Of a stretch of 64,000 nt of DNA, positions 53,337 through 62,079 are shown piece after piece (the first letter of the stretch is position 1; the number at the start of each line of letters is the position of its first letter). Below the pieces are notes generated by a model. That model was not told where the DNA came from, did no database searches, and saw only the letters and a program-made list of their open reading frames with translations. Location of the stretch: positions 248,001 to 312,000 of the forward strand of contig NZ_JAFCKW010000004.1 of the NCBI RefSeq assembly GCF_018129965.1, given 5' to 3'. Made by a program: the position numbers and the translations under genes. Source of the DNA: Bradyrhizobium diazoefficiens. GTDB lineage: Bacteria; Pseudomonadota; Alphaproteobacteria; Rhizobiales; Xanthobacteraceae.

Positions 53337-54743
53337 TCATCCGATCCGGTTGAGGCTGTTCCTGATTGTCGAGAAGATGCCGCCGATGTCCTTTCGCAGC
53401 GCGTCAAGGGAATTGAAGTTGTCGAAGATGCGGGCGAGCCGGTCTTCGATCTCGCGTTTGCTTTTGGTCAGAGCGTCGACGCGCGAGGTCAGGGTGACCT
53501 CTCCGTTCGCCTCGATCTCGCAGAGGGTTTTGACGAGAAGGTCGCGGGTGGTGCCGACATCCGAGATCAGGGCCTCGATGCCGAACACCGGCGCCCTCAG
53601 CGGGACGAGGTCCGCCTGCGACTTCGACAGCTCCGTCTTGAACGCGTTCAGCGTCGCCAGCGTCTCCTGCAAGGCGCCGAGGCGCTGGCGCGACTGGATG
53701 ACGAAATCGTTCAGCGCATTCTGGCGGTCGGCGAGCGACTTGCCGTCGGCATCGGTTTCGACCTCCGCGAGCGAACGTTCGAGCTGGGCTCGGCGCTGGG
53801 CCAGCTCCTCGAAGTCGAGGCTGACGGCCTTGAGGATGTTGAAACTATCGTCGATGCGCGCAAGGCGCTGCTCGATCTCGATCTTGTTCTTCGACAGCGC
53901 CTCGACGCGGGTGCCGAGCGGCGCCTCGCCGCCGGTCTCGATCTCTTCGATGCTCTTGGTCAGGCGATCATGATTGAGGCCGAGTTCGCCGATCAGGGCG
54001 TTGATGCCTGCATCCGTCGAACGCAGCGGCACCAGCTCGGCATGGGATTTCGCCAGATCTTCCTTGTACTGGTTCAGGGTCGCAAAAATGTCCTGGACCG
54101 CGCCCACCCGCGTTAGCAGCGTCGATACGTCGCGTGAGATGTCCCTGAGACGGTCGGCGAGATTGTTCTTGCGGTCGTCGGTCTCGAGGTCGAGCAGCGC
54201 GCGCTCGATCTGGTTCTGGCGGTCGCGGATCTCGGTAAAGACCGGCTCGACCGCGCGGCGCTGCTCGGCGACCTTGCCGACCATCTCGCGCAGGCCCTGC
54301 TGGCGGCGGCGGATTTCGGCGAGCTGGTCGTGCATGTCGGTGGATTCGTTGCGGCCCTGCTGCAGCAGAGCGCGCTGCTCGATCTCGCCCAGCTTGTCGT
54401 GAAGGGCGGCGACGGCCTCCCGGGGGTCGCTTTCGATCAGGTGCTGGACGGTGGCGTCGAGGTGGTTTTGCAGGGCGTGGGCGACGACCACGTCCTCCCG
54501 CGTCTTCTTCAGGCGCTCACGCAGCCTGTCGAGGCGCCGGTCCTGCCGCGAGAGCCGCCAGACCGAGGCGACGATCAGCGCCAGCCCGATCGCGACGATC
54601 GCGCCGATCGTGATGCGCTGCGGCATGGGCAGGCCCGCGAACCAGGCGGGCAGGTGGGCAACGTCGTAACCAAATGCCTGCTGGACGAAAATCGCGATGG
54701 CGGCGAGCAGGACAAACCAGGCAACCAGGAAAAACAGCCACAT
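53337..54743 (-). CDS. membrane-anchored coiled-coil protein with an internal duplication
   Basis: 468 residues from ATG 54743. Two N-terminal membrane helices (WLFFLVAWFVLLAAIAIFVQ; ITIGAIVAIGLALIVASVW) are followed by a long coiled coil. Two segments of roughly 115 residues repeat: each has LVPLR, GI-x-ALI-x-x-x-G, a GE-x-x-L-x-x-RV-x-AL stretch and EI-x-x-RLARI-x-D-x-FN (about 235-320 and 385-465). The family is not recognised; it resembles envelope or division-associated coiled-coil proteins. It stands alone. Confidence 0.65.
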   Translation of the reverse strand: MWLFFLVAWFVLLAAIAIFVQQAFGYDVAHLPAWFAGLPMPQRITIGAIVAIGLALIVASVWRLSRQDRRLDRLRERLKKTREDVVVAHALQNHLDATVQHLIESDPREAVAALHDKLGEIEQRALLQQGRNESTDMHDQLAEIRRRQQGLREMVGKVAEQRRAVEPVFTEIRDRQNQIERALLDLETDDRKNNLADRLRDISRDVSTLLTRVGAVQDIFATLNQYKEDLAKSHAELVPLRSTDAGINALIGELGLNHDRLTKSIEEIETGGEAPLGTRVEALSKNKIEIEQRLARIDDSFNILKAVSLDFEELAQRRAQLERSLAEVETDADGKSLADRQNALNDFVIQSRQRLGALQETLATLNAFKTELSKSQADLVPLRAPVFGIEALISDVGTTRDLLVKTLCEIEANGEVTLTSRVDALTKSKREIEDRLARIFDNFNSLDALRKDIGGIFSTIRNSLNRIG

Positions 54744-55172
54744 CGTGAATTCCTCACGCCGGCGCACAATACCCCAGTGTTGCTATTGGAGAGCGGAACC
54801 GAGATCAAGGGGGCGGTTGAGGTGCCGGATGCGTCCGATGCTGCGATTGCGGTCGGAACGTCAGCAAATTGCAGAAGGAATTCCCGGATTGTCCCGAAGG
54901 TGCCGGCCGTTTGCCTCCGCCGTTATTCCGGAGCGCGCGCAGCGCGAGCTATCCATAACCACGGGGCCCATTGAGCGAGGCGGCGCTCGCCACATCGGCT
55001 TCGCCTCACGACTTCCGCTTGTGGCTGTGGTTTCCGGGCTCGGCGCTCTGCGCCGCCCGGGATGACGGGCGGTCGCTAAAGTCGAAACTCATTCGTGAGT
55101 TCTCCCGAACTTCTCCCGCAAGCAAGCGGGAGAGGGGCGCAGTAAGTCCGCGGGCCGACCTTGCGCGTGGCT
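54744..55172. other. 429-bp intergenic stretch with repeat fragments
   Basis: No gene is supported. A fragment related to the genus palindromic repeats (CGCCCGGGATGACGGG near 55054-55070) and a stem-loop, TCTCCCGC (55112-55119) with GCGGGAGA (55126-55133), are present. The stem-loop may end transcription of the CBS gene. Confidence 0.45.
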
Positions 55173-55601
55173 TCAGGCTGCTGCTTGCGGCGTGCCGTTG
55201 ATCGCCTCATCCATGGCCGCGGCGATGTCGCGCATGCTGATGACCGAGACGAGGCTGTAATCGTCGATCACCGGCAGATGGCGGATGTGATTGAGGTTCA
55301 TCAGATGCCGGGCATGCTCGATCGTGTCGGTCGAGGTGCAGGAGATCAGCTGCTGCACCGAGATGAGCTGGGAGACCTTGACGTTGATGCCATTGGCGCC
55401 GTGTTCGGCGATCGCGCGCACCACATCGCGCTCGGTGAACATGCCGGCGGCGGTGTTGCCTTCGGAGCGGACAACGTCCTTGACCACCAGCGCGCTGATA
55501 TTGTTGGCGCGCATCAGCTTGGCGGCGATACCCACCGTTTCGTTCATTCGCACCGTGACAACGCGCGGCGTCTTCTTGCGCAGAATGTCTCCGACCAGCA
55601 T
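55173..55601 (-). CDS. two-CBS-domain protein
   Basis: 142 residues made of two CBS units: VRMNETVGIAAKLMRANNIS with GMFTERDVVRAIAEHG, and CTSTDTIEHARHLMNLNHIR with HLPVIDDYSLVSVISMRDIA. Stand-alone CBS pairs bind adenine nucleotides and signal energy state. The promoter region contains the palindrome TTGGTATACATAATGCCAA (55635-55653), shared with the oxalate/formate-type carrier genes next door, which suggests joint control. Its partner is not known. Confidence 0.85.
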   Translation of the reverse strand: MLVGDILRKKTPRVVTVRMNETVGIAAKLMRANNISALVVKDVVRSEGNTAAGMFTERDVVRAIAEHGANGINVKVSQLISVQQLISCTSTDTIEHARHLMNLNHIRHLPVIDDYSLVSVISMRDIAAAMDEAINGTPQAAA

Positions 55602-55634
55602 TGCAACCTCCCTGGGTGAAATGATGAATTAAGT

Positions 55635-55653
55635 TTGGTATACATAATGCCAA
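55635..55653 (-). promoter_or_regulatory. shared palindromic promoter motif (copy A, CBS gene)
   Basis: TTGGTATACATAATGCCAA has TTGG/CCAA ends like GntR/FadR-family operators. It is 34-52 bp upstream of the CBS start. Similar 19-bp sites are at 57200, 58684 and 59060. Confidence 0.6.
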
Positions 55654-55723
55654 TCGTCAAGCGAGAGATCGTCTCGGACCCCGGAAATCTTGCGGCAGGA
55701 ATGCTGACATGTGTCGCCGATAC

Positions 55724-55748
55724 GAAAAGAGGCGCATCGCTGCGCCCC
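55724..55748 (-). terminator. Rho-independent terminator of MFS carrier 1
   Basis: On the minus strand GGCGCA, loop GCGA, TGCGCC is followed by TCTTTTC. It lies 30-50 bp after the stop at 55777. Confidence 0.65.
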
Positions 55749-55776
55749 TGTCTCACCATCGGATGGCGTGCGCTCG

Positions 55777-57102
55777 CTACGCCGTCTCGGTCTTGGCCGC
55801 ACCCGCCGCGGCGTTCGCGCTCTCGGCTTCCTTGCCGAGGATGAAGGAGCGGCGCAGCGGCTTGATCACGAACAGCGCCATCAGCGCGGCCGTCGCGTTC
55901 AGCGCCACGGCGACCACGAACACGGCCTTCCAGCCATAGGCGGCGGACATCACGCTCGCGAGCGGGACGAGCAGGGATGCCGTGCCCTTCGCAGTGTAAA
56001 GCATGCCGTTGTTGGTGGTCGCGTATTTCGAGCCGAAGGTGTCGCCGCAGGTGGCGGGGAACAGCGAGTAGATTTCGCCAAACACGCCGAAATACACCGC
56101 GGTCGCCAGCACGAAGACGACGGGAACATGGCCGTAGGCCGACAGCGTCAGCAGCATCAGCGCGGCGGTGCCGAAGGCGATGAACATGGTGTGCTCGCGG
56201 CCGATCGTATCGGAGACCCAGCCGAAGAAGGGCCGGCCGAAGCCGTCGAAGATGCGGTCGAGCGAGATCGCAAAGGTCAACGCGGCCATCTGGAATCCGG
56301 CCAGCGTCACCGGCGTGTCGGCGATCTTGAAATCGTGCGCGATCGGCGCGATCTGCGCCGCCGTCATCAGGCCGCCGGACGCGACCATGACGAAGACGAG
56401 GTACATGATCCAGAAAATCGGGGCGCGCAGCACTTGCGGCGGGGTGAAGTCGATCTTGGTCTGCGGCAGATTGAGCTGCTTCTTCTTCGGCGGGATCGAG
56501 ATCCGCGGCTTCTGGATGAAGAAGGCGAGCACGAACACGATCAGTCCCTGGCCGATGCCGAACTTCAGGAACGCGCTCTGGTAGCCGCTCGACGCGATCA
56601 TGACCGCGATCGGCACCACGGTGAGCGCGGCGCCGGCGCCGAAGCCGGCGGCCGTCGCGCCGGCAGCAAGGCCGCGGCGGTCGGGAAACCATTTCAGCGC
56701 GTTGCCGACGCAGGTGCCGTACACCGCGCCCGCACCGATGCCGCCGATGACGGCGGCCGCATAGAGCAGGGTCAGCGAGTCGGCGTAGGAGTTCAGCACC
56801 CAGGACAGCGCGATCATGACGCCGCCGAACATGATGACGATGCGCGGGCCGTATTTGTCGACGAACCACGCCTCGACCGGCACCAGCCAGGTTTCGGTGA
56901 CGACGAAGATCGTGAAGGCCAGCTGGATGGCGGCGCGACCCCAATGGTGGGCCGCGTCGATCGGATCGACGAACAGCGTCCAGCCATATTGCAGGTTGGC
57001 GATCATCGCCATGCAGACGATGCCCATGGCGAGCTGGAACCAACGGAAACCGGTGCGAAGCGGCGCGGCTGTGACTGCCCCATCCGTGCTGGACATCATC
57101 AA
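55777..57102 (-). CDS. oxalate/formate antiporter-type MFS carrier 1
   Basis: 441 residues with 12 membrane helices. The OFA-family pattern is clear: MIANLQYGWTLFVDPIDAA, VEAWFVDKYGPRIVIMFGGV, YGTCVGNALKWFPDRRGLAA and FGRPFFGWVSDTIGREHTMF. These carriers exchange oxalate for formate or take up related acids. It is closely similar to carrier 2 immediately upstream, indicating tandem duplication. A copy of the TTGGTATAC-type motif lies about 100 bp before the start (57200-57218). No oxalate catabolic genes are in this window. Confidence 0.88.
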   Translation of the reverse strand: MMMSSTDGAVTAAPLRTGFRWFQLAMGIVCMAMIANLQYGWTLFVDPIDAAHHWGRAAIQLAFTIFVVTETWLVPVEAWFVDKYGPRIVIMFGGVMIALSWVLNSYADSLTLLYAAAVIGGIGAGAVYGTCVGNALKWFPDRRGLAAGATAAGFGAGAALTVVPIAVMIASSGYQSAFLKFGIGQGLIVFVLAFFIQKPRISIPPKKKQLNLPQTKIDFTPPQVLRAPIFWIMYLVFVMVASGGLMTAAQIAPIAHDFKIADTPVTLAGFQMAALTFAISLDRIFDGFGRPFFGWVSDTIGREHTMFIAFGTAALMLLTLSAYGHVPVVFVLATAVYFGVFGEIYSLFPATCGDTFGSKYATTNNGMLYTAKGTASLLVPLASVMSAAYGWKAVFVVAVALNATAALMALFVIKPLRRSFILGKEAESANAAAGAAKTETA

Positions 57103-57199
57103 GAACCTCCCATCGCGCCTGATTTGTCACGACTTGGGATCGCAAGATGACCCGCTGTCGCAAATATTGTGGCTTATCGTCGCAAGCGCTGCCCGGAGA

Positions 57200-57218
57200 T
57201 TGGTATACCATATTCCAG
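57200..57218 (-). promoter_or_regulatory. shared palindromic promoter motif (copy B, MFS carrier 1)
   Basis: TTGGTATACCATATTCCAG matches copy A at most conserved places, and includes the perfect decamer TGGTATACCA. Confidence 0.5.
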
Positions 57219-57295
57219 AAGGCAAGCCCTATCTGGGGCGCGCGGCGAGAAAATGTGAGGTTGCGTCGCGATCGTAGAGGCTTCGTCCCAACCGA

Positions 57296-57323
57296 AAATG
57301 CCCGGCCGTGAGGCCGGGCATTT
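57296..57323 (-). terminator. Rho-independent terminator of MFS carrier 2
   Basis: AAATGCCCGGCC (57296-57307) and GGCCGGGCATTT (57312-57323) form a perfect 12-bp stem with a 4-base loop; on the minus strand it ends in TTTT. It lies 23 bp after the carrier 2 stop. Confidence 0.85.
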
Positions 57324-57345
57324 GATCGCGCGAACGGGAAGCCCG

Positions 57346-58635
57346 TCAGGCGGCGGTCGATTTCGCGACCACCATCTTGCGCCAGGGTTTGAGCACGGCG
57401 ATCGCCAGCGCCGAGGCGAGGATGTTGGCGCCGGCCGCGATGATGAACACGCTGTCCCAACTGCCCGACGATTGCTGCATGTAGTTGGCGATCGGCACCA
57501 ACAGGGCAGCCGTGCCTTTCGCGGTGTAGAGCAGGCCGGCATTGGTGGTCGCGAATTTGACGCCGAACGTGTCGGTGCAGGTCGAGGGAAACAGCGAGTA
57601 GATCTCGCCCCAGGCGAAGAACACGAAGCCCGAGAGCAGCACGAACCAGACCGGATCGTGGCCCCAGAGATAGAGCATCCAGATGCCGAACCCTTCCATG
57701 CCAAAGGCGATGAACATCGTGTTCTCGCGGCCGATCATGTCGGAGATCCAGCCGAAGAACGGACGCGTCAGGCCGTTGAGCACGCGGTCGATCGTGGCCG
57801 CGAAGGTCACCGCGGTCATCGTCACCGCCATCAGCGTGACCGGCACGTTGTCGACCTTCCAGTCGGCCGCGATCGGCTTCAGATTGGCCGTCACCATCAG
57901 GCCGCCGGCGCCGACGATCACGAACATGAAGTACATCAGCCAGAAGATCGGCTGGCGCAGCACTTCGGTCGGCTGATAGTTGCGGCGGGTCTGCAGCAGA
58001 TTGGCGTTCGCCACGACGTTCGGCACCTGGCCCGGCTTCGGCGACAGCAGGAAGAAGGCGAGGACGCAGATGACGATGCCTTGTCCGAGGCCGAAATAGA
58101 GGAAGGTGGCCTGGAAGCCGCTGTCCTTGATCATCGCCTGGATCGGCGCGACGGTGAGCGCGGAGCCTGCACCGAAGCCCGCGGCCGTGATGCCGGCGGC
58201 GAGGCCCCGCTTGTCGGGAAACCATTTCAGCGCGTTGCCGACGCAGGTGCTGTAGACGCCGCCGGCGCCGATGCCCGCGATGATCATGCCGAGATAGTAG
58301 CCGTTGAGCGTGGTGGCCTGCGCGTTGATCGCCCAGCCGATCGCGCAGAGCACGCCGCCGACCAGCACGACGATACGCGGACCGTATTTGTCGACGAACC
58401 AGCCTTCGACCGGCACCAGCCAGGTCTCGAACAGGACGAACAGCGTGAAGGCCCATTGGATCGAGGCGCGATCCCAGCCGAACGTCTTCTGGATGTCGGG
58501 GACGAAGAACGTCCAGCCATATTGATAATTGGCGATCATCACCATCGCCGCCACGCCGATTGCCAATTGCGCCCAGCGATAGGTGTCGCTCACGCGCGCG
58601 GCCGTCGGAGCCGTTGCCTGCACCATGTCCGTCAT
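57346..58635 (-). CDS. oxalate/formate antiporter-type MFS carrier 2
   Basis: 429 residues, 12 membrane helices, with ANYQYGWTFFVPDIQKTFGW, VEGWFVDKYGPRIVVLVGGV, YSTCVGNALKWFPDKRGLAA and LTRPFFGWISDMIGRENTMF, nearly parallel to carrier 1. Differences concentrate in helix 1 and the C-terminus, so the two may differ in substrate. Its own terminator (57296-57323) and its own copy of the shared promoter motif (58684-58702) show that the two carriers are separate transcription units. Confidence 0.88.
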   Translation of the reverse strand: MTDMVQATAPTAARVSDTYRWAQLAIGVAAMVMIANYQYGWTFFVPDIQKTFGWDRASIQWAFTLFVLFETWLVPVEGWFVDKYGPRIVVLVGGVLCAIGWAINAQATTLNGYYLGMIIAGIGAGGVYSTCVGNALKWFPDKRGLAAGITAAGFGAGSALTVAPIQAMIKDSGFQATFLYFGLGQGIVICVLAFFLLSPKPGQVPNVVANANLLQTRRNYQPTEVLRQPIFWLMYFMFVIVGAGGLMVTANLKPIAADWKVDNVPVTLMAVTMTAVTFAATIDRVLNGLTRPFFGWISDMIGRENTMFIAFGMEGFGIWMLYLWGHDPVWFVLLSGFVFFAWGEIYSLFPSTCTDTFGVKFATTNAGLLYTAKGTAALLVPIANYMQQSSGSWDSVFIIAAGANILASALAIAVLKPWRKMVVAKSTAA

Positions 58636-58683
58636 AAAGCCTCCCCGTGGCGCCTCTCATTTTTTTTGGGCGCTGGCGGCATT

Positions 58684-58702
58684 TTTGTATTCGTTATGCC
58701 AA
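58684..58702 (-). promoter_or_regulatory. shared palindromic promoter motif (copy C, MFS carrier 2)
   Basis: TTTGTATTCGTTATGCCAA keeps the ATGCCAA half exactly and most of the other half. It is 49-67 bp upstream of the start. Confidence 0.55.
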
Positions 58703-58784
58703 CCATCAAGCGCTGCTCTGTCACCGTGCGCAAATGCCGCAGGATTTCCCGGCCCACTGTGAATCGCGGAGCGCAAATTGAAAC

Positions 58785-58803
58785 GGCCCCGTCGTGCGGG
58801 GCC
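58785..58803 (-). terminator. terminator of the 58868-59005 small gene
   Basis: GGCCCCG/CGGGGCC with a five-base loop; on the minus strand followed by GTTTCAATTT. It is 65 bp after the stop. Confidence 0.6.
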
Positions 58804-58867
58804 ATTCATCAAAAGTAGTAGAGGTGCAATCCTGAAACCGCCGCGTCGCGCTCGCGGCAGGCGGTGG

Positions 58868-59005
58868 CTACAGGCCGAAGCGGGGCAGGTCGCCGTTGTG
58901 ATTTGAGATTTCGGCGCTCGCCATCAGGAAGCGATCGACCGCGGCCAGGAAGCGGGCGAACAGCGAGGAGGAGGGGGCTAGGGCGACGGACGCGGTCCTG
59001 GACAT
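58868..59005 (-). CDS. small conserved-looking hypothetical protein (45 residues)
   Basis: MSRTASVALAPSSSLFARFL, then AAVDRFLMASAEISNHNGDL and PRFGL. An AGGAA-type ribosome binding site precedes the start, the gene has its own terminator, and the shared 19-bp promoter motif is 55-73 bp upstream. The amphipathic F-A-R-F-L-A-A-V-D-R-F-L-M helix with a NGDLPRFGL tail is a pattern I associate with short Bradyrhizobium proteins. Its function is unknown. Common control with the carriers is likely. Confidence 0.55.
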   Translation of the reverse strand: MSRTASVALAPSSSLFARFLAAVDRFLMASAEISNHNGDLPRFGL

Positions 59006-59059
59006 CGGAAATTCCTTTCTTGAGACGGTCAGTGTTGCTGTCTCATTTCAAGTGCAAAT

Positions 59060-59078
59060 TACGTATACCAGATGCCAA
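59060..59078 (-). promoter_or_regulatory. shared palindromic promoter motif (copy D, small gene)
   Basis: TACGTATACCAGATGCCAA keeps GTATAC and ATGCCAA at the same spacing as copy A. Confidence 0.55.
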
Positions 59079-59198
59079 TGTCCATGCATGCCATCGCATA
59101 GCAGCATGAACCGTTTCGCATTGCAACATGCCTGGAGAAGTGCGCACCGGGTCGAGAACCGGCCTCATCCAGCGCCTTGACAGGCGGGGTCGCCATAG

Positions 59199-59226
59199 CG
59201 AATGTAATGTTATAACATTACATTCG
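59199..59226 (+). promoter_or_regulatory. Zur-box-like perfect palindrome
   Basis: A 28-bp perfect palindrome centred between 59212 and 59213; its core is TGTAATGTTATAACATTACA. It matches alphaproteobacterial Zur operators (G-n-n-ATGTTATAACAT-n-n-C) and lies 66 bp upstream of the metallochaperone GTPase gene. Confidence 0.88.
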
Positions 59227-59291
59227 ACCGAGATCTTTCATGACGTCCAGCCCACCTCGACCGATCCCTCTCAAAAGGCTCTTCGATCTTC

Positions 59292-60494
59292 ATGCAAAAA
59301 CTCCCCGTCACCGTCTTGTCTGGCTTCCTTGGGGCTGGAAAGACAACTTTGCTGAACCACGTGCTGAACAACAGGCAGGGCCTGAAGGTCGCGGTGATCG
59401 TCAACGACATGAGCGAGGTGAACATCGATGCCGATCTCATCCGCGATGGTGGTGCCAACCTCTCCCGGACTGACGAAAAGCTGGTGGAGATGACAAATGG
59501 CTGCATCTGCTGCACCTTGCGCGACGATCTCCTCAGGGAGGTGCGTGCGCTCGCCGGAAGCGGCAGGTTCGACTATCTGCTGATCGAGTCGACGGGCATC
59601 TCCGAGCCGTTGCCGGTCGCCGCGACGTTCGATTTCCGCTCGGAGGACGGCGAGAGCCTGTCCGACGTCGCCCGGCTCGACACGATGGTGACCGTGGTCG
59701 ACGCCGCGAACCTCCTGAAGGACTACTCTTCAACCGAGTTTCTCGAACAGCGCGGCGAGGCGCTCGCCAACGACAAGCGAACCTTGGTCGATCTGCTGGT
59801 GGAGCAGATCGAGTTTGCCGACGTGATCGTTCTCAACAAGGTGGATGATGCCTCGCCGCAGCAGCGGCATGTGGCGAGGGCGATCATCCGGTCGTTGAAC
59901 CCGGATGCCGATCTGATCGAGGCGAACCATGGCAAGGTGCCTTTCGATCGTGTGCTCAACACCGGCCGGTTCGACTTCGCGAAGGCCGAGCAACACCCGC
60001 TTTGGTACAAGGAACTCTACGCTTTCGCCGACCATGTTCCCGAAACGACGGAATATGGCGTCAGGAATTTCGTCTATCGCGCGCGCCGCCCCTTCGATCC
60101 CTCCAAGTTTGACATGTTCATCAAGCAGCCCTGGCCTGGAATCATTCGTGCCAAGGGACATTTCTGGCTGGCGACCCGGCCGGATTGGCTCGGCGAGATC
60201 AGCCAGGCCGGCGCGATCGTGCGGACGGAGGCGCTCGGATTCTGGTGGGCGAGCGTTCCGACCAGGATGGGGCCGGATTATCCGGAATGGCGAAAGCTGC
60301 TGGAGCACCACTGGAGCAGCGTCTACGGCGACCGCCGCCAGGAGATCGTGTTCATCGGCACCGACATGGATGAGGCCGCCATCCGCGAGCGGCTCGATGC
60401 GTGCCTCGTCCCGGAGACTTCCATGGATATTGCGCGATGGGCGGGTCTCCAGGATCCGTTCCCGGTCTGGCGCCGGGCCGATCAGCCCGCCTGA
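59292..60494 (+). CDS. COG0523/CobW-family GTPase, probable zinc metallochaperone
   Basis: 400 residues. The G-domain motifs are present: Walker [12 protein letters not shown] (11-21), the metal-binding [11 protein letters not shown] (CxCC), ESTGISEP and the NKVD guanine motif. The C-terminal CobW_C domain begins near 250 ([20 protein letters not shown]). The strong Zur box upstream indicates expression under zinc starvation, as for ZigA/YciC-type proteins that deliver zinc to key enzymes. It stands alone on its transcript. Confidence 0.9.
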   Translation: MQKLPVTVLSGFLGAGKTTLLNHVLNNRQGLKVAVIVNDMSEVNIDADLIRDGGANLSRTDEKLVEMTNGCICCTLRDDLLREVRALAGSGRFDYLLIESTGISEPLPVAATFDFRSEDGESLSDVARLDTMVTVVDAANLLKDYSSTEFLEQRGEALANDKRTLVDLLVEQIEFADVIVLNKVDDASPQQRHVARAIIRSLNPDADLIEANHGKVPFDRVLNTGRFDFAKAEQHPLWYKELYAFADHVPETTEYGVRNFVYRARRPFDPSKFDMFIKQPWPGIIRAKGHFWLATRPDWLGEISQAGAIVRTEALGFWWASVPTRMGPDYPEWRKLLEHHWSSVYGDRRQEIVFIGTDMDEAAIRERLDACLVPETSMDIARWAGLQDPFPVWRRADQPA

Positions 60495-60552
60495 ACCGCA
60501 TCGCGGCGCCTGGCCTCGCCATGACGACGAGGTTCCCAGCAGTGACGTTCTA

Positions 60553-60612
60553 TGACGGAGAAGGTCTTGCCTTGACGGTGAAGGTCTTGCTGTGACGGAG
60601 AGGGTCTTGGCA
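60553..60612. repeat. three tandem 20-bp repeats
   Basis: Units TGACGGAGAAGGTCTTGCCT (60553), TGACGGTGAAGGTCTTGCTG (60573) and a third at 60593-60612 differ by a few bases. They lie between the metallochaperone and the Hsp70-like gene, just before the latter's leader. Confidence 0.8.
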
Positions 60613-60671
60613 AGGGCGGGCGAAGCCGGTAGTGGTCTGCCCCCCTTTCCAAACAAACGTCAGAGTGGTTC

Positions 60672-62003
60672 ATGTCGAGCGCCTCGAACGCCGTCTCGAT
60701 CGGCATCGATTTTGGGACCAGCAATACGGTCGTCGCCCTTGCGGCGGACGACCGCCGTGTCGAGGCCATCCGCTTCGATCACGGCGGTCAACGGCACAGC
60801 ACCTATGTGTCGGCGCTGTGCTTCTGGGAGGACCGGCCGGGCGCCGGCGCCCAGGCCGAGGGCGGTCCGTGGGCGATCGAGCAGTTTCTCGAAGGACGCC
60901 ACGTCTACCGCTTCCTGCAGTCGTTCAAGACCTTTGCGGCGAGCTCGAGCTTCAACACCACCCAGGTGTTCCGGCAGCGCTACAAGTTCGAGGACATCCT
61001 GGCGGCGTTCCTGCGGACGCTGGCGCGCCATGGCGGCGACAAATTCGGCTTCGAGGCCGCCAACATCACGGTCGGCCGTCCCGTGCGCTTCGCCGGCGGC
61101 AATCCCGACGAGGCGCTGGCGATGCAGCGCTACCGGGCCGCGTTCGAGCGTCTCGGCGCCGGCCACGCGCGCTATGTTTACGAGCCCGTCGGCGCGGCGT
61201 TCTCCTTCGCGCGCCGGCTGGAGCGCGACGCAACGGTGCTGGTCGCGGATTTCGGCGGCGGCACCAGCGATTTCTCGGTGATGCGCTTCTCGCGCCACGG
61301 AGGCGTCTTGCGGGCCGAGCCGCTTGGGCATGCCGGCATCGGCATTGCGGGCGACACGTTCGACTACCGCATCGTCGACCATGTCGTGTCGCCACGGCTG
61401 GGCAAGGGCTCCAGCTTCCGCTCGTTCGACAAGGTGCTGCCGGTGCCGAGCGGCCACTACACCAACCTCGCGCGCTGGCATCAACTCGCGATGATGAAGA
61501 GCAACGGCGACCTGCGCGAGCTTCGGGACCTTGCGCGAAGCGCACTGAAGCCGGAACTGCTCGAGGATTTCATCACCATCGTCGATCTCGATCTCGGCTT
61601 TTCGCTCTACCGCGCGGTGTCCGACGCCAAGGTCGCGCTGTCGGGGCAGGATCAGGTGGACTTCCGATTCAAGGGCGGCGGGGTCGACATCGGCTCGACC
61701 ATCACGCGGAAGAACTTCGAGTCCTGGATCGCCGACGACGTCGCACGGCTCGGGGCCACCGTCGACAAGGTGCTGGCCGAGGCGGGCATCACCGCACGCG
61801 AAATCGAAAAAGTGTTCCTGACCGGGGGCACCTCGTTCGTGCCGGCGGTGCGAAAGCTGTTCGCCGACCGGTTCGGCAACGAACGCTTGATGTCGGGCGA
61901 CCAGTTCGAGTCGATCGCCTACGGGCTCGCGCTGATCGGGCACAGTCCGGATCCGGACCGCTGGACCGCTCGCGGAGGGACCGGGCCGGGAGCGGGCGCG
62001 TAA
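60672..62003 (+). CDS. Hsp70-like ATPase (YegD type, no substrate domain)
   Basis: 443 residues with the actin-fold ATPase motifs: phosphate 1 VSIGIDFGTSNTVVALAADD, phosphate 2 VLVADFGGGTSDFSVMRF, and the adenosine motif KVFLTGGTSFVPAVRKLF. A typical DnaK peptide-binding domain is absent; the length is that of YegD-like proteins. It may act as a chaperone ATPase of unknown client. The stop codon lies inside a 10-bp perfect stem-loop (61996-62019). Confidence 0.88.
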   Translation: MSSASNAVSIGIDFGTSNTVVALAADDRRVEAIRFDHGGQRHSTYVSALCFWEDRPGAGAQAEGGPWAIEQFLEGRHVYRFLQSFKTFAASSSFNTTQVFRQRYKFEDILAAFLRTLARHGGDKFGFEAANITVGRPVRFAGGNPDEALAMQRYRAAFERLGAGHARYVYEPVGAAFSFARRLERDATVLVADFGGGTSDFSVMRFSRHGGVLRAEPLGHAGIGIAGDTFDYRIVDHVVSPRLGKGSSFRSFDKVLPVPSGHYTNLARWHQLAMMKSNGDLRELRDLARSALKPELLEDFITIVDLDLGFSLYRAVSDAKVALSGQDQVDFRFKGGGVDIGSTITRKNFESWIADDVARLGATVDKVLAEAGITAREIEKVFLTGGTSFVPAVRKLFADRFGNERLMSGDQFESIAYGLALIGHSPDPDRWTARGGTGPGAGA

Positions 62004-62019
62004 CCTTGAGGTTACGCGC
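61996..62019 (+). terminator. stem-loop overlapping the Hsp70-like stop codon
   Basis: GCGCGTAACC and GGTTACGCGC form a perfect stem with a TTGA loop between convergent genes. There is no strong T tract, so its terminator strength is uncertain. Confidence 0.55.
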
Positions 62020-62079
62020 TTCCAGATCAATCAGGAGAGAGGAGCGTAGCTGCACCCCACGGAGTGTCTTCGCTCTGCG

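Noticed and set aside
55544..58660. A 1,038-codon minus-strand frame spanning both MFS carriers
   Set aside because: It is the neighbouring frame of two well-supported carriers and is rich in R, A and G; a high-GC artefact.
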